Source of the DNA: Caulobacter sp. FWC2 | GTDB lineage: Bacteria; Pseudomonadota; Alphaproteobacteria; Caulobacterales; Caulobacteraceae | Reading direction: 5' to 3' | DNA length: 64,000 nucleotides | Assembly: GCF_002742625.1 (NCBI RefSeq) | Contig: NZ_PEBF01000001.1 | Span: forward strand, 3,410,001-3,474,000 | Part shown: positions 55,293-63,529 of the stretch, piece by piece | How the letters are laid out: each line of letters starts with the position of its first letter | Position numbering within the stretch: the stretch's first letter is position 1 | The notes under the pieces: model-generated | Told to the model about the DNA's origin: nothing | Seen by the model: the letters and a program-made list of their open reading frames with translations, nothing else | The model's database searches: none | Position numbers and translations under genes: made by a program

Positions 55293-55334
55293 AAAAAAGA
55301 AGGGCCCCGCGGTTCAGCCGCGGGGCCCTTTTTT
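55293..55334. terminator. Strong bidirectional intrinsic terminator
   Basis: A perfect 13-bp stem, AAGGGCCCCGCGG with CCGCGGGGCCCTT, around a 5-base loop, flanked by six A on the left and six T on the right. It ends the gene at 54820 and could also stop tatABC transcription from the other side. Confidence 0.92.
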
Positions 55335-55352
55335 ATGTCTCGACCTCTAACG

Positions 55353-55470
55353 CCCCTCCCCTTGATGGGGAGGGGTAGGGGTGGGGTGACCGGGCGGTCG
55401 ATGCCGAGCGCCGTAGCCAACTCAGCGGGTCACCCCCATCCCTGCCCTTCCCCCATCAAGGGGGAAGGAG
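55353..55470. repeat. Intergenic repeat, family C copy 2
   Basis: Starts CCCCTCCCCTTGATGGGGAG and ends CTTCCCCCATCAAGGGGGAA, with GGGTGGGGTGA and TCACCCCCATCCC arms inside. Similar layout to the copy at 53001. It lies 18 bases past the terminator and 7 bases from the tatC stop. Confidence 0.84.
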
Positions 55471-55476
55471 AATACC

Positions 55477-56385
55477 TTAAACCGCCACCACGTCCGTGCC
55501 GGCTTCCTCGTCGTCTTCCCGCTTGCGGCGGCGTTCGATCAGCCACACGCACCAGATCGAGATCTCGTAGAGCAGGCACAGCGGCACCGCGAGGGTGATC
55601 TGGCTGATCGGATCCGGCGGGGTGACAATGGCGGCCACCACGAACACGCCGACGATGGCGTAGCGGCGGCCCGTCCGCAGCATCTGCGAGGTGACCAGAC
55701 CCGCCAGGCCGCCCAGCGACAGCACCACCGGCAGCTGGAAGCTGAGGCCGAAGGCCAAGAGCAGGGTCGTGACCAGGGTCAGGTACTCCGAGACCCGCGT
55801 CTGCAAGACCACCTTCACGCCATCGCCGACGATCTGCTGGCTCAGGGAGAACCACAGAACGAACGGCAACATCACATAATAGACCAGCGACGCACCCAGC
55901 AGGAACAGCACGGGCGAGGCGATCAGGAACGGCAGGAACGCGTTGCGCTCCTTCTTGTAGAGGCCCGGCGCGACGAAGCGGTACAGCTGCCAGGCGATGA
56001 TCGGGAAAGCCACGACGACGGCCGCGAACGCCGACAGCTTGATGTTGGTGAAGAACTGCTCCAGCGGCGCGGTGGCCTGCAGGGTGATGTCCTTCAGGGC
56101 GGCGGGCGGCACGTGCTTGATGCCGATCAGGGCCAGGATCAGGTCGAACGAGCCGTGGTGGCCGCTCGCGTCCTGCACGGCCTTGAGGCCCTCGGCGACG
56201 GTGAACGGCCGGACCAGGAACAGGAAGATCGGCTTCACGAACGCGAAACAGACGCCGAAGGCGATGGCGATCGCGCCAACGCAGATGATCAGGCGGGTGC
56301 GCAGCTCGATCAGGTGATCCAGAAGCGGCGCGCGCGAGGACTCGATCTCGTCCTCGTTGTCATATCCGATGGCCTTGTCGTTCAC
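55477..56385 (-). CDS. tatC: Twin-arginine translocase subunit TatC
   Basis: 302 residues with six membrane helices. The conserved LLDHLIELRTRLI start and FVAPGLYKKERNAFLPF are Tat signatures. Receptor for twin-arginine signal peptides. GTG start at 56385 overlapping tatB by 4 bases. A charged C-terminal tail (RRRKREDDEEAG) is Caulobacter-like. Confidence 0.95.
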   Translation of the reverse strand: MNDKAIGYDNEDEIESSRAPLLDHLIELRTRLIICVGAIAIAFGVCFAFVKPIFLFLVRPFTVAEGLKAVQDASGHHGSFDLILALIGIKHVPPAALKDITLQATAPLEQFFTNIKLSAFAAVVVAFPIIAWQLYRFVAPGLYKKERNAFLPFLIASPVLFLLGASLVYYVMLPFVLWFSLSQQIVGDGVKVVLQTRVSEYLTLVTTLLLAFGLSFQLPVVLSLGGLAGLVTSQMLRTGRRYAIVGVFVVAAIVTPPDPISQITLAVPLCLLYEISIWCVWLIERRRKREDDEEAGTDVVAV

Positions 56386-56972
56386 GAGACGATGTCCGAA
56401 GCGGTGGAGCCGCCGGCCTTGGCCGCGCGCTTACGCGGCGCGCGGACGGCCTTGGGGGCCTCGACCGTGATGTCTTTCTTGGAGGCCGCACGCTTGCGCG
56501 GAGCCTTGACCGTTTCGACCGGCGTGGGCTCGGCGACCGCGACGGCAGTCTTTTTGCGCGGCGCGCGCTTGGGCTTCTCGACGATCTCGACGCCCGGCAC
56601 GGGAACCGCGTTGTCGGCGTTCAGGGCCGGATTGTGGATCTCGCCGCCCGCATAGGGGTGCATCTGGGTCGCGCCGCTGGACAGCGAGGCGTCGATGTCG
56701 GCGAAGACCTGATCGACGTGCGGGTCGGCGGCCGGCGTCGGCGTGGCGAACTGGCCCGAGCGCATGGCCTGCACTTCACGGCGCAGCTCGTCCAGTTCGG
56801 ACTGGCGCGCCATCTCGTCGAAGCTGGCGCGGAATTCCGACGCCATGCCCCGCATCCGGCCCACGAACTGGCCCAGTTTGCGCAGCAGCGCGGGCAAATC
56901 CTTGGGACCGACCACGATCAAAGCGACGGCGGCGATGACCAGGAGTTCTGTGCCGCCGATATCAGGAAGCAT
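56382..56972 (-). CDS. tatB: Twin-arginine translocase subunit TatB
   Basis: 196 residues. MLPDIGGTELLVIAAVALIV is the single membrane helix with the usual amphipathic helix after it (LPALLRKLGQFVGRMRGMAS). The long C-terminal part is Ala/Lys/Arg-rich with KRAPRKK- and APRKRAA-type repeats. Works with TatC as receptor. Overlaps tatC by 4 bases; 89 bases from tatA. Confidence 0.94.
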   Translation of the reverse strand: MLPDIGGTELLVIAAVALIVVGPKDLPALLRKLGQFVGRMRGMASEFRASFDEMARQSELDELRREVQAMRSGQFATPTPAADPHVDQVFADIDASLSSGATQMHPYAGGEIHNPALNADNAVPVPGVEIVEKPKRAPRKKTAVAVAEPTPVETVKAPRKRAASKKDITVEAPKAVRAPRKRAAKAGGSTASDIVS

Positions 56973-57061
56973 TGACGCGCCTCGGAACGGCGGAGCCCGG
57001 AAGCTCCCCGCGTGATTGGACAGACGCGCGCGAAGAACCCCTCCCCGCGCGCTTCAGGGTC

Positions 57062-57286
57062 TTAAGACTTGCGAAGCTCTTCGGCTTCCTGCTCGGTGCG
57101 CGGCAGGGCGCCCTTGGACTTGTTGTCGGCGACTTCGCTGCTGGTGTCGTCCTTCAGGCCGTCCTTGAACGCGCGAATGCCCTTGGCCGCGTCGCCCATG
57201 ATGCCCGACAGCTTGCCGCGGCCGCCGAACAGCAACAGCACCACGACGGCGACGATGATCCAGTGGATCGGACCGAGACTTCCCAT
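57062..57286 (-). CDS. tatA: Twin-arginine translocase pore subunit TatA
   Basis: 74 residues. [21 protein letters not shown] is the membrane helix with the family FGxxK hinge, then an amphipathic helix ([14 protein letters not shown]). It forms the variable pore. The ATG at 57286 has AAGGAG upstream; the longer frame is not supported. First gene of tatABC. Confidence 0.95.
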   Translation of the reverse strand: MGSLGPIHWIIVAVVVLLLFGGRGKLSGIMGDAAKGIRAFKDGLKDDTSSEVADNKSKGALPRTEQEAEELRKS

Positions 57287-57516
57287 AATCGAGACTCCTT
57301 GCGACAGCGCCAGATAGCCGCTGCGACGCGTCGTTACAACATGCCTGGGAATATAGGCGCTCACGGGGCCGGCGACCATGGTTCGCTACAGGCGGGCGAG
57401 GTCGCGGCGTCCAGGCAGCCTCGTGGGCAGGTTCTGCTCGGCGAAGTTGACCGAGCGGTCACGCTCTGCCCGCGCCCTTACCCGCTAAGGATTTGTAAAG
57501 CCTGGCTTCCCGCGCG

Positions 57517-57532
57517 TGGCCTACGCCTTGCA
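57517..57532 (+). promoter_or_regulatory. Sigma-54-type promoter element (-24/-12)
   Basis: TGGC, seven bases, then TTGCA: the exact -24/-12 geometry with the GG-N10-GC spacing. It ends 35 bases before the ATG at 57567, leaving room for a +1 near 57543. In Caulobacter sigma-54 drives late flagellar and stalk genes. The match lacks the preferred AC after TGGC. Confidence 0.55.
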
Positions 57533-57566
57533 CACAGTGTCGCACCCTCCAGTTCGAGCGCGCGTC

Positions 57567-57878
57567 ATGTCCATTTCGTCCATCGGTTCGTCCAGCTACG
57601 CCGGCGCCTACAGCGGCATCAGCGCCAGCACGTCATCGCCCGTCGGCGAGACGTCGGCCAAGGACGACTTCCTGAAATACCAGGCGATGACCCCGGCCCA
57701 GAAGATGCGGGCCATGATGCTGTCCAAGCTGGGCGTCACCGAGGAGCAGGTGAAGGCCATGAGCCCCGAGGATCGGGCCAAGATCGAGCAAAAGCTCAAG
57801 GACATGATCAAGCAGCAGGTCCAGAACGATCCGGACAAGAAGGGTCAGAAGGGTCTCGTCGCCGACATCATGGCGTAG
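57567..57878 (+). CDS. Small secreted-like/flagellar-candidate hypothetical protein
   Basis: 103 residues. The first 30 are Ser/Gly/Ala/Thr-rich (MSISSIGSSSYAGAYSG) and lack a signal peptide, resembling substrates of flagellar-type export; the remainder has an amphipathic helical region (PAQKMRAMMLSKLGVTEEQVKAM) ending in a Lys-rich tail. Not identified. A sigma-54-like promoter precedes it. The family A repeat at 57886 follows. Confidence 0.62.
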   Translation: MSISSIGSSSYAGAYSGISASTSSPVGETSAKDDFLKYQAMTPAQKMRAMMLSKLGVTEEQVKAMSPEDRAKIEQKLKDMIKQQVQNDPDKKGQKGLVADIMA

Positions 57879-57885
57879 GGCCCGC

Positions 57886-57971
57886 CCTCGCCCTTCGACA
57901 GGCTCAGGGTGAGGACTACTTTTGACGGCGGTTTGGCAGAAACCTCACCCTGAGCCTGTCGAAGGGCGAGG
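57886..57971. repeat. Palindromic intergenic repeat, family A copy 3
   Basis: Arms at 57886-57914 (contains CCCTTCGACAGGCTCAGGG) and 57943-57971 are perfect complements over 29 bases. It sits between the convergent ends of the 57567 gene and scpB. Confidence 0.88.
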
Positions 57972-57982
57972 TTTCGGTCCCT

Positions 57983-58654
57983 CTAGCTTTCCGCCTTCTC
58001 CGGCTCGCCCAGGAAGTCCTGGGCGAATTCCGGCGTTTCGCCGTCGTCCAGGTCCAGTGGATCCTCGTCGTCGGTGCGCAAGCCCAGCGGATCGGGCACG
58101 GTGAAGCCCGGCGGCAGGTTCATTTCCAGCAGACCGGCGGCCTTCATCTCGGCGATGCCGGGCAGGTCCGACAGCGCGGCCAGGCCGTAGTGCTCCAGGA
58201 ACGCGTCTGTCGTCCCGAACGTCACCGGACGGCCCGGCGTGCGCCGACGGCCGCGCATGCGGATCAGGCCCAGCTCCAGCAGCACGTCCAGCGTGCCCCG
58301 GCTGGCCTGCACCCCGCGCACGGCCTCGATCTCGGCCCGGGTGACGGGCTGGTGATAGGCGACGATGGCCAGGGTCTCCTGGGCGGCCTTGGACAGGCGC
58401 CGCGGCTCCTCGCGCTCCTCGGTCATCAGGAACGACAGGTCGCTCGCCGTCTGGAACCGCCAGCGATCGGCCACGCAGACCAGCTCGATCCCCCGCCCCT
58501 CATAGCGCGCCCGCAGGGCTTCGAGCCCAGCGGCGATGTCGGCCCCCGCCGGCAGCCGCTTGGCCAGGTCGACGTCGCTGAGCGGCTCGGCCGCCGCGAA
58601 CAGCAGGGCCTCGATGCAGCGCTCGACGAAAAGGGGTTCGAGTTCGACGGTCAC
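57983..58654 (-). CDS. scpB: Segregation and condensation protein B
   Basis: 223 residues. Two winged-helix units; RDLSFLMTEERE-type helices and the PVTRAEIEAVRGVQASRGTLD segment with LELGLIRMRGRR are ScpB hallmarks. Part of the SMC-ScpAB chromosome-organising complex. GTG start overlapping scpA by 4 bases (GTGA). The C-terminus is acidic, ending in an Asp/Glu-rich tail. Confidence 0.95.
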   Translation of the reverse strand: MTVELEPLFVERCIEALLFAAAEPLSDVDLAKRLPAGADIAAGLEALRARYEGRGIELVCVADRWRFQTASDLSFLMTEEREEPRRLSKAAQETLAIVAYHQPVTRAEIEAVRGVQASRGTLDVLLELGLIRMRGRRRTPGRPVTFGTTDAFLEHYGLAALSDLPGIAEMKAAGLLEMNLPPGFTVPDPLGLRTDDEDPLDLDDGETPEFAQDFLGEPEKAES

Positions 58655-59475
58655 TCGCTAACCTCCAACGGCTCCGCCCTGGTCCGCAAGTAGATGTCCT
58701 CGAACGCCCCCATCTGCCGCGCCTCCAGAATCCCCTCCTTCACCAGCTCCAGCGAAGCCGACAGGGTCGAGGCCAGGTACGAGGCGGGCGTGGGGCCATC
58801 GTCGTCCTCCAGCGCCCGCTCGATCGGGGCGACGGTGGAGAGGACGGTCCAGTCCTCCATCTTCGGCAGCAGGCTACGCAGGCGGTCGCGGGCGTCTTCC
58901 AGCGGGTAGGCGGTCGGCGGGCGCGGGGCGTAGTGGCGGCTGTGCTCGCGCTTGCGCTGGGTGATGTAGGCGCTCATCAGGCTGTAGAGGTCGCCCTCCA
59001 GCCGGGTCGAGGAGACGATCTTCACCGCCTCGGGATCGCCGCGCATGAACACGTCGCGGCCCAGGATAGGGCGTTCCTTCAGCGCCTCGACGGCCTTGCG
59101 CATGACGTCCAGCTTGGCGAGGCGGAAGGCCAGCTGGGCGGCCATTTCCTCGGCTGGCGGCTCCTCGGCCTTGGCGCGCTCGGGCTTGGGCAGCAGCAGG
59201 CGGGATTTCAGATAGGCCAGCCAGGCGGCCATGACCAGATAGTCGGCGGCCAGCGAGAACCGCACGCGGCGCGCCTGCTGCACGAAGGCCAGGTACTGCT
59301 CGGCCAGCTTGGTGATCGACAGCTGCAGCAGGTCGACCTTCTGGCTGCGCGCCAGGGCCAGCAGAACGTGCAGCGGACCTTCATAGCCGTCGATGTCGAT
59401 GACCAGCGCCGCGCCGTCTTCGGCCGCCTCGTTGGCGGCCTCGAAGTCGAAGGTGGGCTGGAAGCCCGTGCTCAA
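58651..59475 (-). CDS. scpA: Segregation and condensation protein A
   Basis: 274 residues. Kleisin with N-terminal VIDIDGYEGPLHVLLALARSQKVDL and helical C-terminus (SLELVKEGILEARQ). Bridges the SMC heads. TTG start at 59475 within the nagZ stop codon overlap (TTGA), a coupled start. Confidence 0.94.
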   Translation of the reverse strand: MSTGFQPTFDFEAANEAAEDGAALVIDIDGYEGPLHVLLALARSQKVDLLQLSITKLAEQYLAFVQQARRVRFSLAADYLVMAAWLAYLKSRLLLPKPERAKAEEPPAEEMAAQLAFRLAKLDVMRKAVEALKERPILGRDVFMRGDPEAVKIVSSTRLEGDLYSLMSAYITQRKREHSRHYAPRPPTAYPLEDARDRLRSLLPKMEDWTVLSTVAPIERALEDDDGPTPASYLASTLSASLELVKEGILEARQMGAFEDIYLRTRAEPLEVSE

Positions 59476-60497
59476 GCGTATTTGCCGTCGAAGGCGGCGT
59501 CGAAGCGGGCGCGGGCCTCGGCCACGTCGAAGGGCTCGGGAACCTTGACCAGGCGGCCCATGACGGCCTGAGCCCGGCGGCGGGCCTCCTTGCCCAGGCG
59601 GCCGACGCCGGACATCACGGCCTTCATCTCGGCCATGTCGCCATTGCAGTGCAGGACGACGTCGCAGCCGGCCGACAGGCTGTCCTTGGCCCGTTGCTTG
59701 AAGTCGCCGCTCAGCGCCTTCATCGACAGGTCGTCGCTCATCAGAAGTCCGTCGAAGCCGATGGATTCGCGAATGATCTTCTTGATGACCTTCTTCGACG
59801 TGGTGGCCGGACGGTTGCGGTCGATGGCCGTGTAGACGACGTGGGCGGTCATCGCCATCGGCATGTCGGACAGCACCCGGAACGGCGCGAAGTCGCGGAT
59901 TTCCAGCTCCAGCAGCTTGGCCTTCACGACCGGCAGCTCCAGGTGGCTGTCGCTCAGGGCGCGGCCGTGGCCGGGGATGTGCTTGATGATCGGCAGGACG
60001 CCGCCGGCCAGCAGGCCTTCGGCGGCCGCGCGGCCCAGGGTCGCCACCTGCTCGGGTGTATCGCCATAGGCGCGGTCGCCGATGATCTCGTGGCCATTGG
60101 GGTCCGGCACGTCCAGCACCGGCACGCAGTCGACATTGATCCCGATCGACCGCAGGTCATGAGCGATCAGGCGCGAGCCCAGGCGGGTGATCTCGCGCGC
60201 CGTCAGCGGATCATTGGCCACCAGCTCGCCATAGGCGCGACCGGGGGGATAGACGCGCCAGTGCGGCGGCTGCAGGCGGGCGACGCGGCCGCCCTCCTGA
60301 TCGATCAGGATCGGAGCGTCGTCACGGCCGACCGTAGCGCGCAAGGCGGCGGTCAGCGCCCTCACCTGCTCCGGATCGGCGATGTTGCGCTTGAACAGGA
60401 TGAAGCCCCACGGCTTCACGTCCCGGAAGAAGGCGACCTCTTCGGCCGTCAGCGTGGTCCCGGCGCAGCCCAGGATAGCGGCGGAAGAGGTGCTCAA
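59472..60497 (-). CDS. nagZ: Beta-N-acetylhexosaminidase NagZ
   Basis: 341 residues, glycoside hydrolase family 3. KHIPGHGRALSDSHLELP contains the His/Asp catalytic pair, and GFDGLLMSDDLSMKAL has the nucleophile Asp. Removes N-acetylglucosamine from recycled muropeptides in the cytoplasm, linked to beta-lactam sensing in some bacteria. TTG start at 60497. It is 29 bases downstream of the SPOR gene. Confidence 0.95.
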   Translation of the reverse strand: MSTSSAAILGCAGTTLTAEEVAFFRDVKPWGFILFKRNIADPEQVRALTAALRATVGRDDAPILIDQEGGRVARLQPPHWRVYPPGRAYGELVANDPLTAREITRLGSRLIAHDLRSIGINVDCVPVLDVPDPNGHEIIGDRAYGDTPEQVATLGRAAAEGLLAGGVLPIIKHIPGHGRALSDSHLELPVVKAKLLELEIRDFAPFRVLSDMPMAMTAHVVYTAIDRNRPATTSKKVIKKIIRESIGFDGLLMSDDLSMKALSGDFKQRAKDSLSAGCDVVLHCNGDMAEMKAVMSGVGRLGKEARRRAQAVMGRLVKVPEPFDVAEARARFDAAFDGKYA

Positions 60498-60526
60498 GCG
60501 CCCAGATTCCTTACTCTAATAAGCCC

Positions 60527-61312
60527 TTACTTCACGAAGCAGGACTTGCCCGAGGCCGAGATCGCCTCGCAGAAGGCCTTGGCGGCCTCGCGGGTGGCGA
60601 AGCCGGTCACCGAGGTGCGGTAGAGCGTCGTGCCGTTCTTGTCGATCGCCTCGACCTTCTTGCCCTTGCCGGCGGCCAGGCCCGGGGCCAGGCGGGTGGC
60701 GTCGGTCCAGGCCTTGTCGGCCAGGGCCGGCGACGACAGGGCGCCGATCTGCACGACGGCCGGACCGCCCGATGCGGCGGCCGAGGTCACGGCGACCGGC
60801 TTGGCGGGCGTGGCGGCGGCCAGTTGCACAGGCTTGGGCGCCGGCTTCTGGGCGGCGGCGGTCGCCAGGGATTCGATGGTGGGGGCCGGCTGCGTCGCGG
60901 TCGGCGCGGGCTTGGCGGCCGGCAGGGCGGCGGTCTGCACCGGGGTGCTGGCGACCGGCGCGGCCGGACGCGCCTGCGGCGCCTCGGGCGGCGCGGCGAA
61001 TGTCGCCGAGGGCTGCGGGTCCTCGTTGTGATAGATTTGCAGGCCCGCGGCGGGATCCTGCGGCTGGCTGCCGGCCGGCGGCGGGGTCTTCATCTGGGCC
61101 ACTTCGGTCCCGACAGCCTGCGGCGGCTCGTTCGGATTCCGCACGCCGCCGCGATAGACCAGGATCACCCCGACGACGAGCGTCACCAGCACCACCGCGC
61201 TGATGATCAGGGTCATGGGCAGCGGGCGCGCGCCTCGCACGGGCTGACGCGCGTCGAAGGACAACGGCGCGTCGGTGGGCGGCGTATAGGCCCCGCGGTG
61301 CGGATCGGACAT
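60527..61312 (-). CDS. SPOR-domain membrane protein
   Basis: 261 residues with a short cytosolic part, one membrane helix (about 32-55) and a long Ala/Pro-rich linker. The C-terminal SPOR domain (about 185-261) carries VVQIGALSSPALADKAW and GFATREAAKAFCEAI and binds denuded glycan. A septal localisation is expected. Precedes nagZ in the leftward order of dgt-SPOR-nagZ-scpA-scpB. Confidence 0.9.
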   Translation of the reverse strand: MSDPHRGAYTPPTDAPLSFDARQPVRGARPLPMTLIISAVVLVTLVVGVILVYRGGVRNPNEPPQAVGTEVAQMKTPPPAGSQPQDPAAGLQIYHNEDPQPSATFAAPPEAPQARPAAPVASTPVQTAALPAAKPAPTATQPAPTIESLATAAAQKPAPKPVQLAAATPAKPVAVTSAAASGGPAVVQIGALSSPALADKAWTDATRLAPGLAAGKGKKVEAIDKNGTTLYRTSVTGFATREAAKAFCEAISASGKSCFVK

Positions 61313-61493
61313 CTCGGCTAGGCTCCAGATACTCTTGGGCGTCCAAACAGGGTCGCACAGGTCGAACGCATCGAATCAGACGCGCGCGACCCCAGGTTAC
61401 CCTTCGCCGGCCCGTCCCAGAAGCGTCCGCCCCGCTCAGGTGGCAGACGATAGGCCGCTCGCGTCCCCGGTCTGAGTCTCTGAACCTTACGGT

Positions 61494-62678
61494 CTAGTTC
61501 CAGACGTCGAGGTGGAACAGCTTTCGGTGTTCTTCTATCGCGAAGCGGTCGGTCATGCCCGCGATGTAGTCGCAGACGACGCGGGCGCGGCCGGCTTCGT
61601 CGCGGTTCTGCGACTTGGCGAACCAGACGGTCGGCAGGACCTCCGGCTCCTTGAGGAATAGCGTGAACATTTCGCCCAGAATACGGCGAGCCTGGCTGCG
61701 CGTGCGGTTGACGCGCCAGTGGCGGTACATGCGCTCGTGCAGGAAGGCGCGCAGGCGGGCCAGATCCTCGGCCATGTCCGGCGAGAAGGCGACCAGGGCG
61801 TGGTCCAGGGCGCGGACGTCGTCGGCCGACGCCACGCCGGTGGCCGCCGCGCGCTGCAGGGTTTCGCCCATCACGTCGTCGATCATCGCGCCGATCATCC
61901 GGCGGATGGCTTCCAGGTGGGTCAGGCGCGGATCGAGGTCGGGGCGCTCGCTCTTCACGGCCGCCAGGATCGGGCCGATCAGCGGCACGTCCATCAGTTC
62001 GTCCAGGGTGAACAGGCCCGCGGTGACGCCGTCGTCGACGTCGTGATTGTTGTAGGCGATGTCGTCGGCCAGGGCCGCGACCTGCGCCTCGGCCGACGCC
62101 CAGGTGTTCAGGCCGAGGTCGTACTCGGCGTCGTACTTCTGGATCGCCTTCCAAGAGGGCTTGCCCAGCTTGTTGGTGACCGGGCCGTTGTGCTTGATGA
62201 TCCCTTCCAGAGTCTCCCAGGTCAGGTTCAGGCCCAGGAAATCCGGATAGCGGTGCTCCAGCTCGGTCACGACCCGGAAGGTCTGGACGTTGTGGTCGAA
62301 GCCGCCGAAGGCCTTCATCTGCAGTTCGAGTTCGTCCTCGCCGGCGTGGCCGAACGGCGGGTGGCCGATGTCATGGCCCAGGGCGATGGTCTCGGCCAGA
62401 TCGCTGTCCAGACCCAAAGCCGTGGCCAGCGAGCGCGCCACCTGCGCCACTTCCAGCGAGTGCGTCAGGCGCGTGCGGAAGTTGTCGCCCTCGTGCGCCA
62501 CGAAGACCTGGGTCTTTTCCTTCAACCGGCGGAAGGCCGAGGTGTGAATGATGCGGTCGCGGTCGCGCGCGAAGGGCGTGCGCGTGCGGCTCTCGTCTTC
62601 CTTGAACCGGCGGCCCCGAGACTTGAACGGATCTTCGGCGTAGGGCGCGCGCGGGACGAAGTACGGGGTCGAGGTCAT
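61494..62678 (-). CDS. dgt: Deoxyguanosinetriphosphate triphosphohydrolase-like protein
   Basis: 394 residues. HD domain: [19 protein letters not shown], then [17 protein letters not shown], the metal pair, and [12 protein letters not shown] later. Removes triphosphate from dNTPs, lowering dNTP pools. Family length is typical for the type 2 subfamily. Divergent from erpA with 88 bases between. A 181-base gap separates it from the SPOR gene where argS is common in relatives. Confidence 0.94.
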   Translation of the reverse strand: MTSTPYFVPRAPYAEDPFKSRGRRFKEDESRTRTPFARDRDRIIHTSAFRRLKEKTQVFVAHEGDNFRTRLTHSLEVAQVARSLATALGLDSDLAETIALGHDIGHPPFGHAGEDELELQMKAFGGFDHNVQTFRVVTELEHRYPDFLGLNLTWETLEGIIKHNGPVTNKLGKPSWKAIQKYDAEYDLGLNTWASAEAQVAALADDIAYNNHDVDDGVTAGLFTLDELMDVPLIGPILAAVKSERPDLDPRLTHLEAIRRMIGAMIDDVMGETLQRAAATGVASADDVRALDHALVAFSPDMAEDLARLRAFLHERMYRHWRVNRTRSQARRILGEMFTLFLKEPEVLPTVWFAKSQNRDEAGRARVVCDYIAGMTDRFAIEEHRKLFHLDVWN

Positions 62679-62766
62679 GAACCGCCTTTATCGCGTTGGA
62701 CGATTTGGCCCCTTCCGTAGAGGCCGCGTCACCCTCATATAGGCCTGAGGTGAGTTTTCCACAGAC

Positions 62767-63099
62767 ATGACCCAAGTAGACTTAACGCTTTCCGAAAACG
62801 CCGCGCGTCGGATCAAGGCCATCGCCGCCAGCGAGGGCCGTCCCCTGATGCTGCGCGTCGCCGTCGATGGCGGCGGCTGCTCCGGCTTCCAGTACCGTTT
62901 CGACCTGGTCGACGCCGTCGAGGACGATGACCTGAAGGTCGAGCGCGACGACGCCGTGGCGCTGGTCGACGTCGTCTCCATGGCCTTGCTGAAGGGTTCG
63001 GAGATCGACTTCGTTGACGAACTGGCCGGGGCGGAGTTCCGCGTTCGCAACCCGAACGCCAAGTCCAGCTGCGGCTGCGGCGTCAGCTTCTCGATTTAG
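62767..63099 (+). CDS. erpA: Iron-sulfur cluster insertion protein ErpA
   Basis: 110 residues. A-type carrier: MLRVAVDGGGCSGFQYRF with the first Cys and the C-terminal SSCGCGVSF pair. Passes Fe-S clusters to target proteins. Divergent from dgt, with a TTTTCCACA motif just before the ATG. IscA or SufA are possible, but the context next to dgt favours ErpA. Confidence 0.93.
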   Translation: MTQVDLTLSENAARRIKAIAASEGRPLMLRVAVDGGGCSGFQYRFDLVDAVEDDDLKVERDDAVALVDVVSMALLKGSEIDFVDELAGAEFRVRNPNAKSSCGCGVSFSI

Positions 63100-63102
63100 C
63101 AA

Positions 63103-63147
63103 GCGCCTTCAGGCGAAGCGGACTCCGGTTCGCCGCCCGGAAGGCGC
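63103..63147. terminator. Two-part hairpin between convergent genes
   Basis: Outer stem GCGCCTT and AAGGCGC with an inner stem GGCGAA and TTCGCC around an 11-base loop. No T tract. It fills the gap between erpA and the membrane protein at 63156. Confidence 0.6.
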
Positions 63148-63155
63148 GCCAAGAC

Positions 63156-63494
63156 CTAAGCCGGCACGAACTGCAGCAGGGTCAGCGTCAGCGCGCCCCA
63201 GGCCAGCGGCGCGGCCATGGCGGCCCAGGCGAAGGGCATTTGCCCCTTGCGCCACAGGATCCAGCCGGCCAGCGGCGACAGCAGGCACACCGCCCAGAAC
63301 AGCGCGCCGAACACAAAACCCAGCCACGCGATCGGGTTCAGCATATTGCCCGCCCGGTCGAAGACCAGCGGCGTGAAGATGGCCAGGATCGCGCCGATCG
63401 CGGCGAAGGCCAGGCATGCGCCGGTGGCCAGCACCATGAGCGCGAGCTGTCTTCGATCGATTGGCTTGCCAGCTGACTTGAGCGCGACCTTCAT
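63156..63494 (-). CDS. Hypothetical four-helix membrane protein
   Basis: 112 residues. Starting at the ATG 63494 the protein has three to four hydrophobic helices, each about 20 residues, with LTLLQFVPA at the end. The upstream extension to 63530 overlaps the exonuclease start and is not supported. It is divergent from the exonuclease III gene by 35 bases. Family not recognised. Confidence 0.68.
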   Translation of the reverse strand: MKVALKSAGKPIDRRQLALMVLATGACLAFAAIGAILAIFTPLVFDRAGNMLNPIAWLGFVFGALFWAVCLLSPLAGWILWRKGQMPFAWAAMAAPLAWGALTLTLLQFVPA

Positions 63495-63529
63495 GGGCTC
63501 TAGCCTCCCGCCGCAGTCTGGAGCCGTCA

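Noticed and set aside
62755..62763. TTTTCCACA as a DnaA box before erpA
   Set aside because: It fits the relaxed TTWTNCACA pattern but lies in the ribosome-binding position directly before the ATG, so it may be fortuitous; noted only as a weak match.
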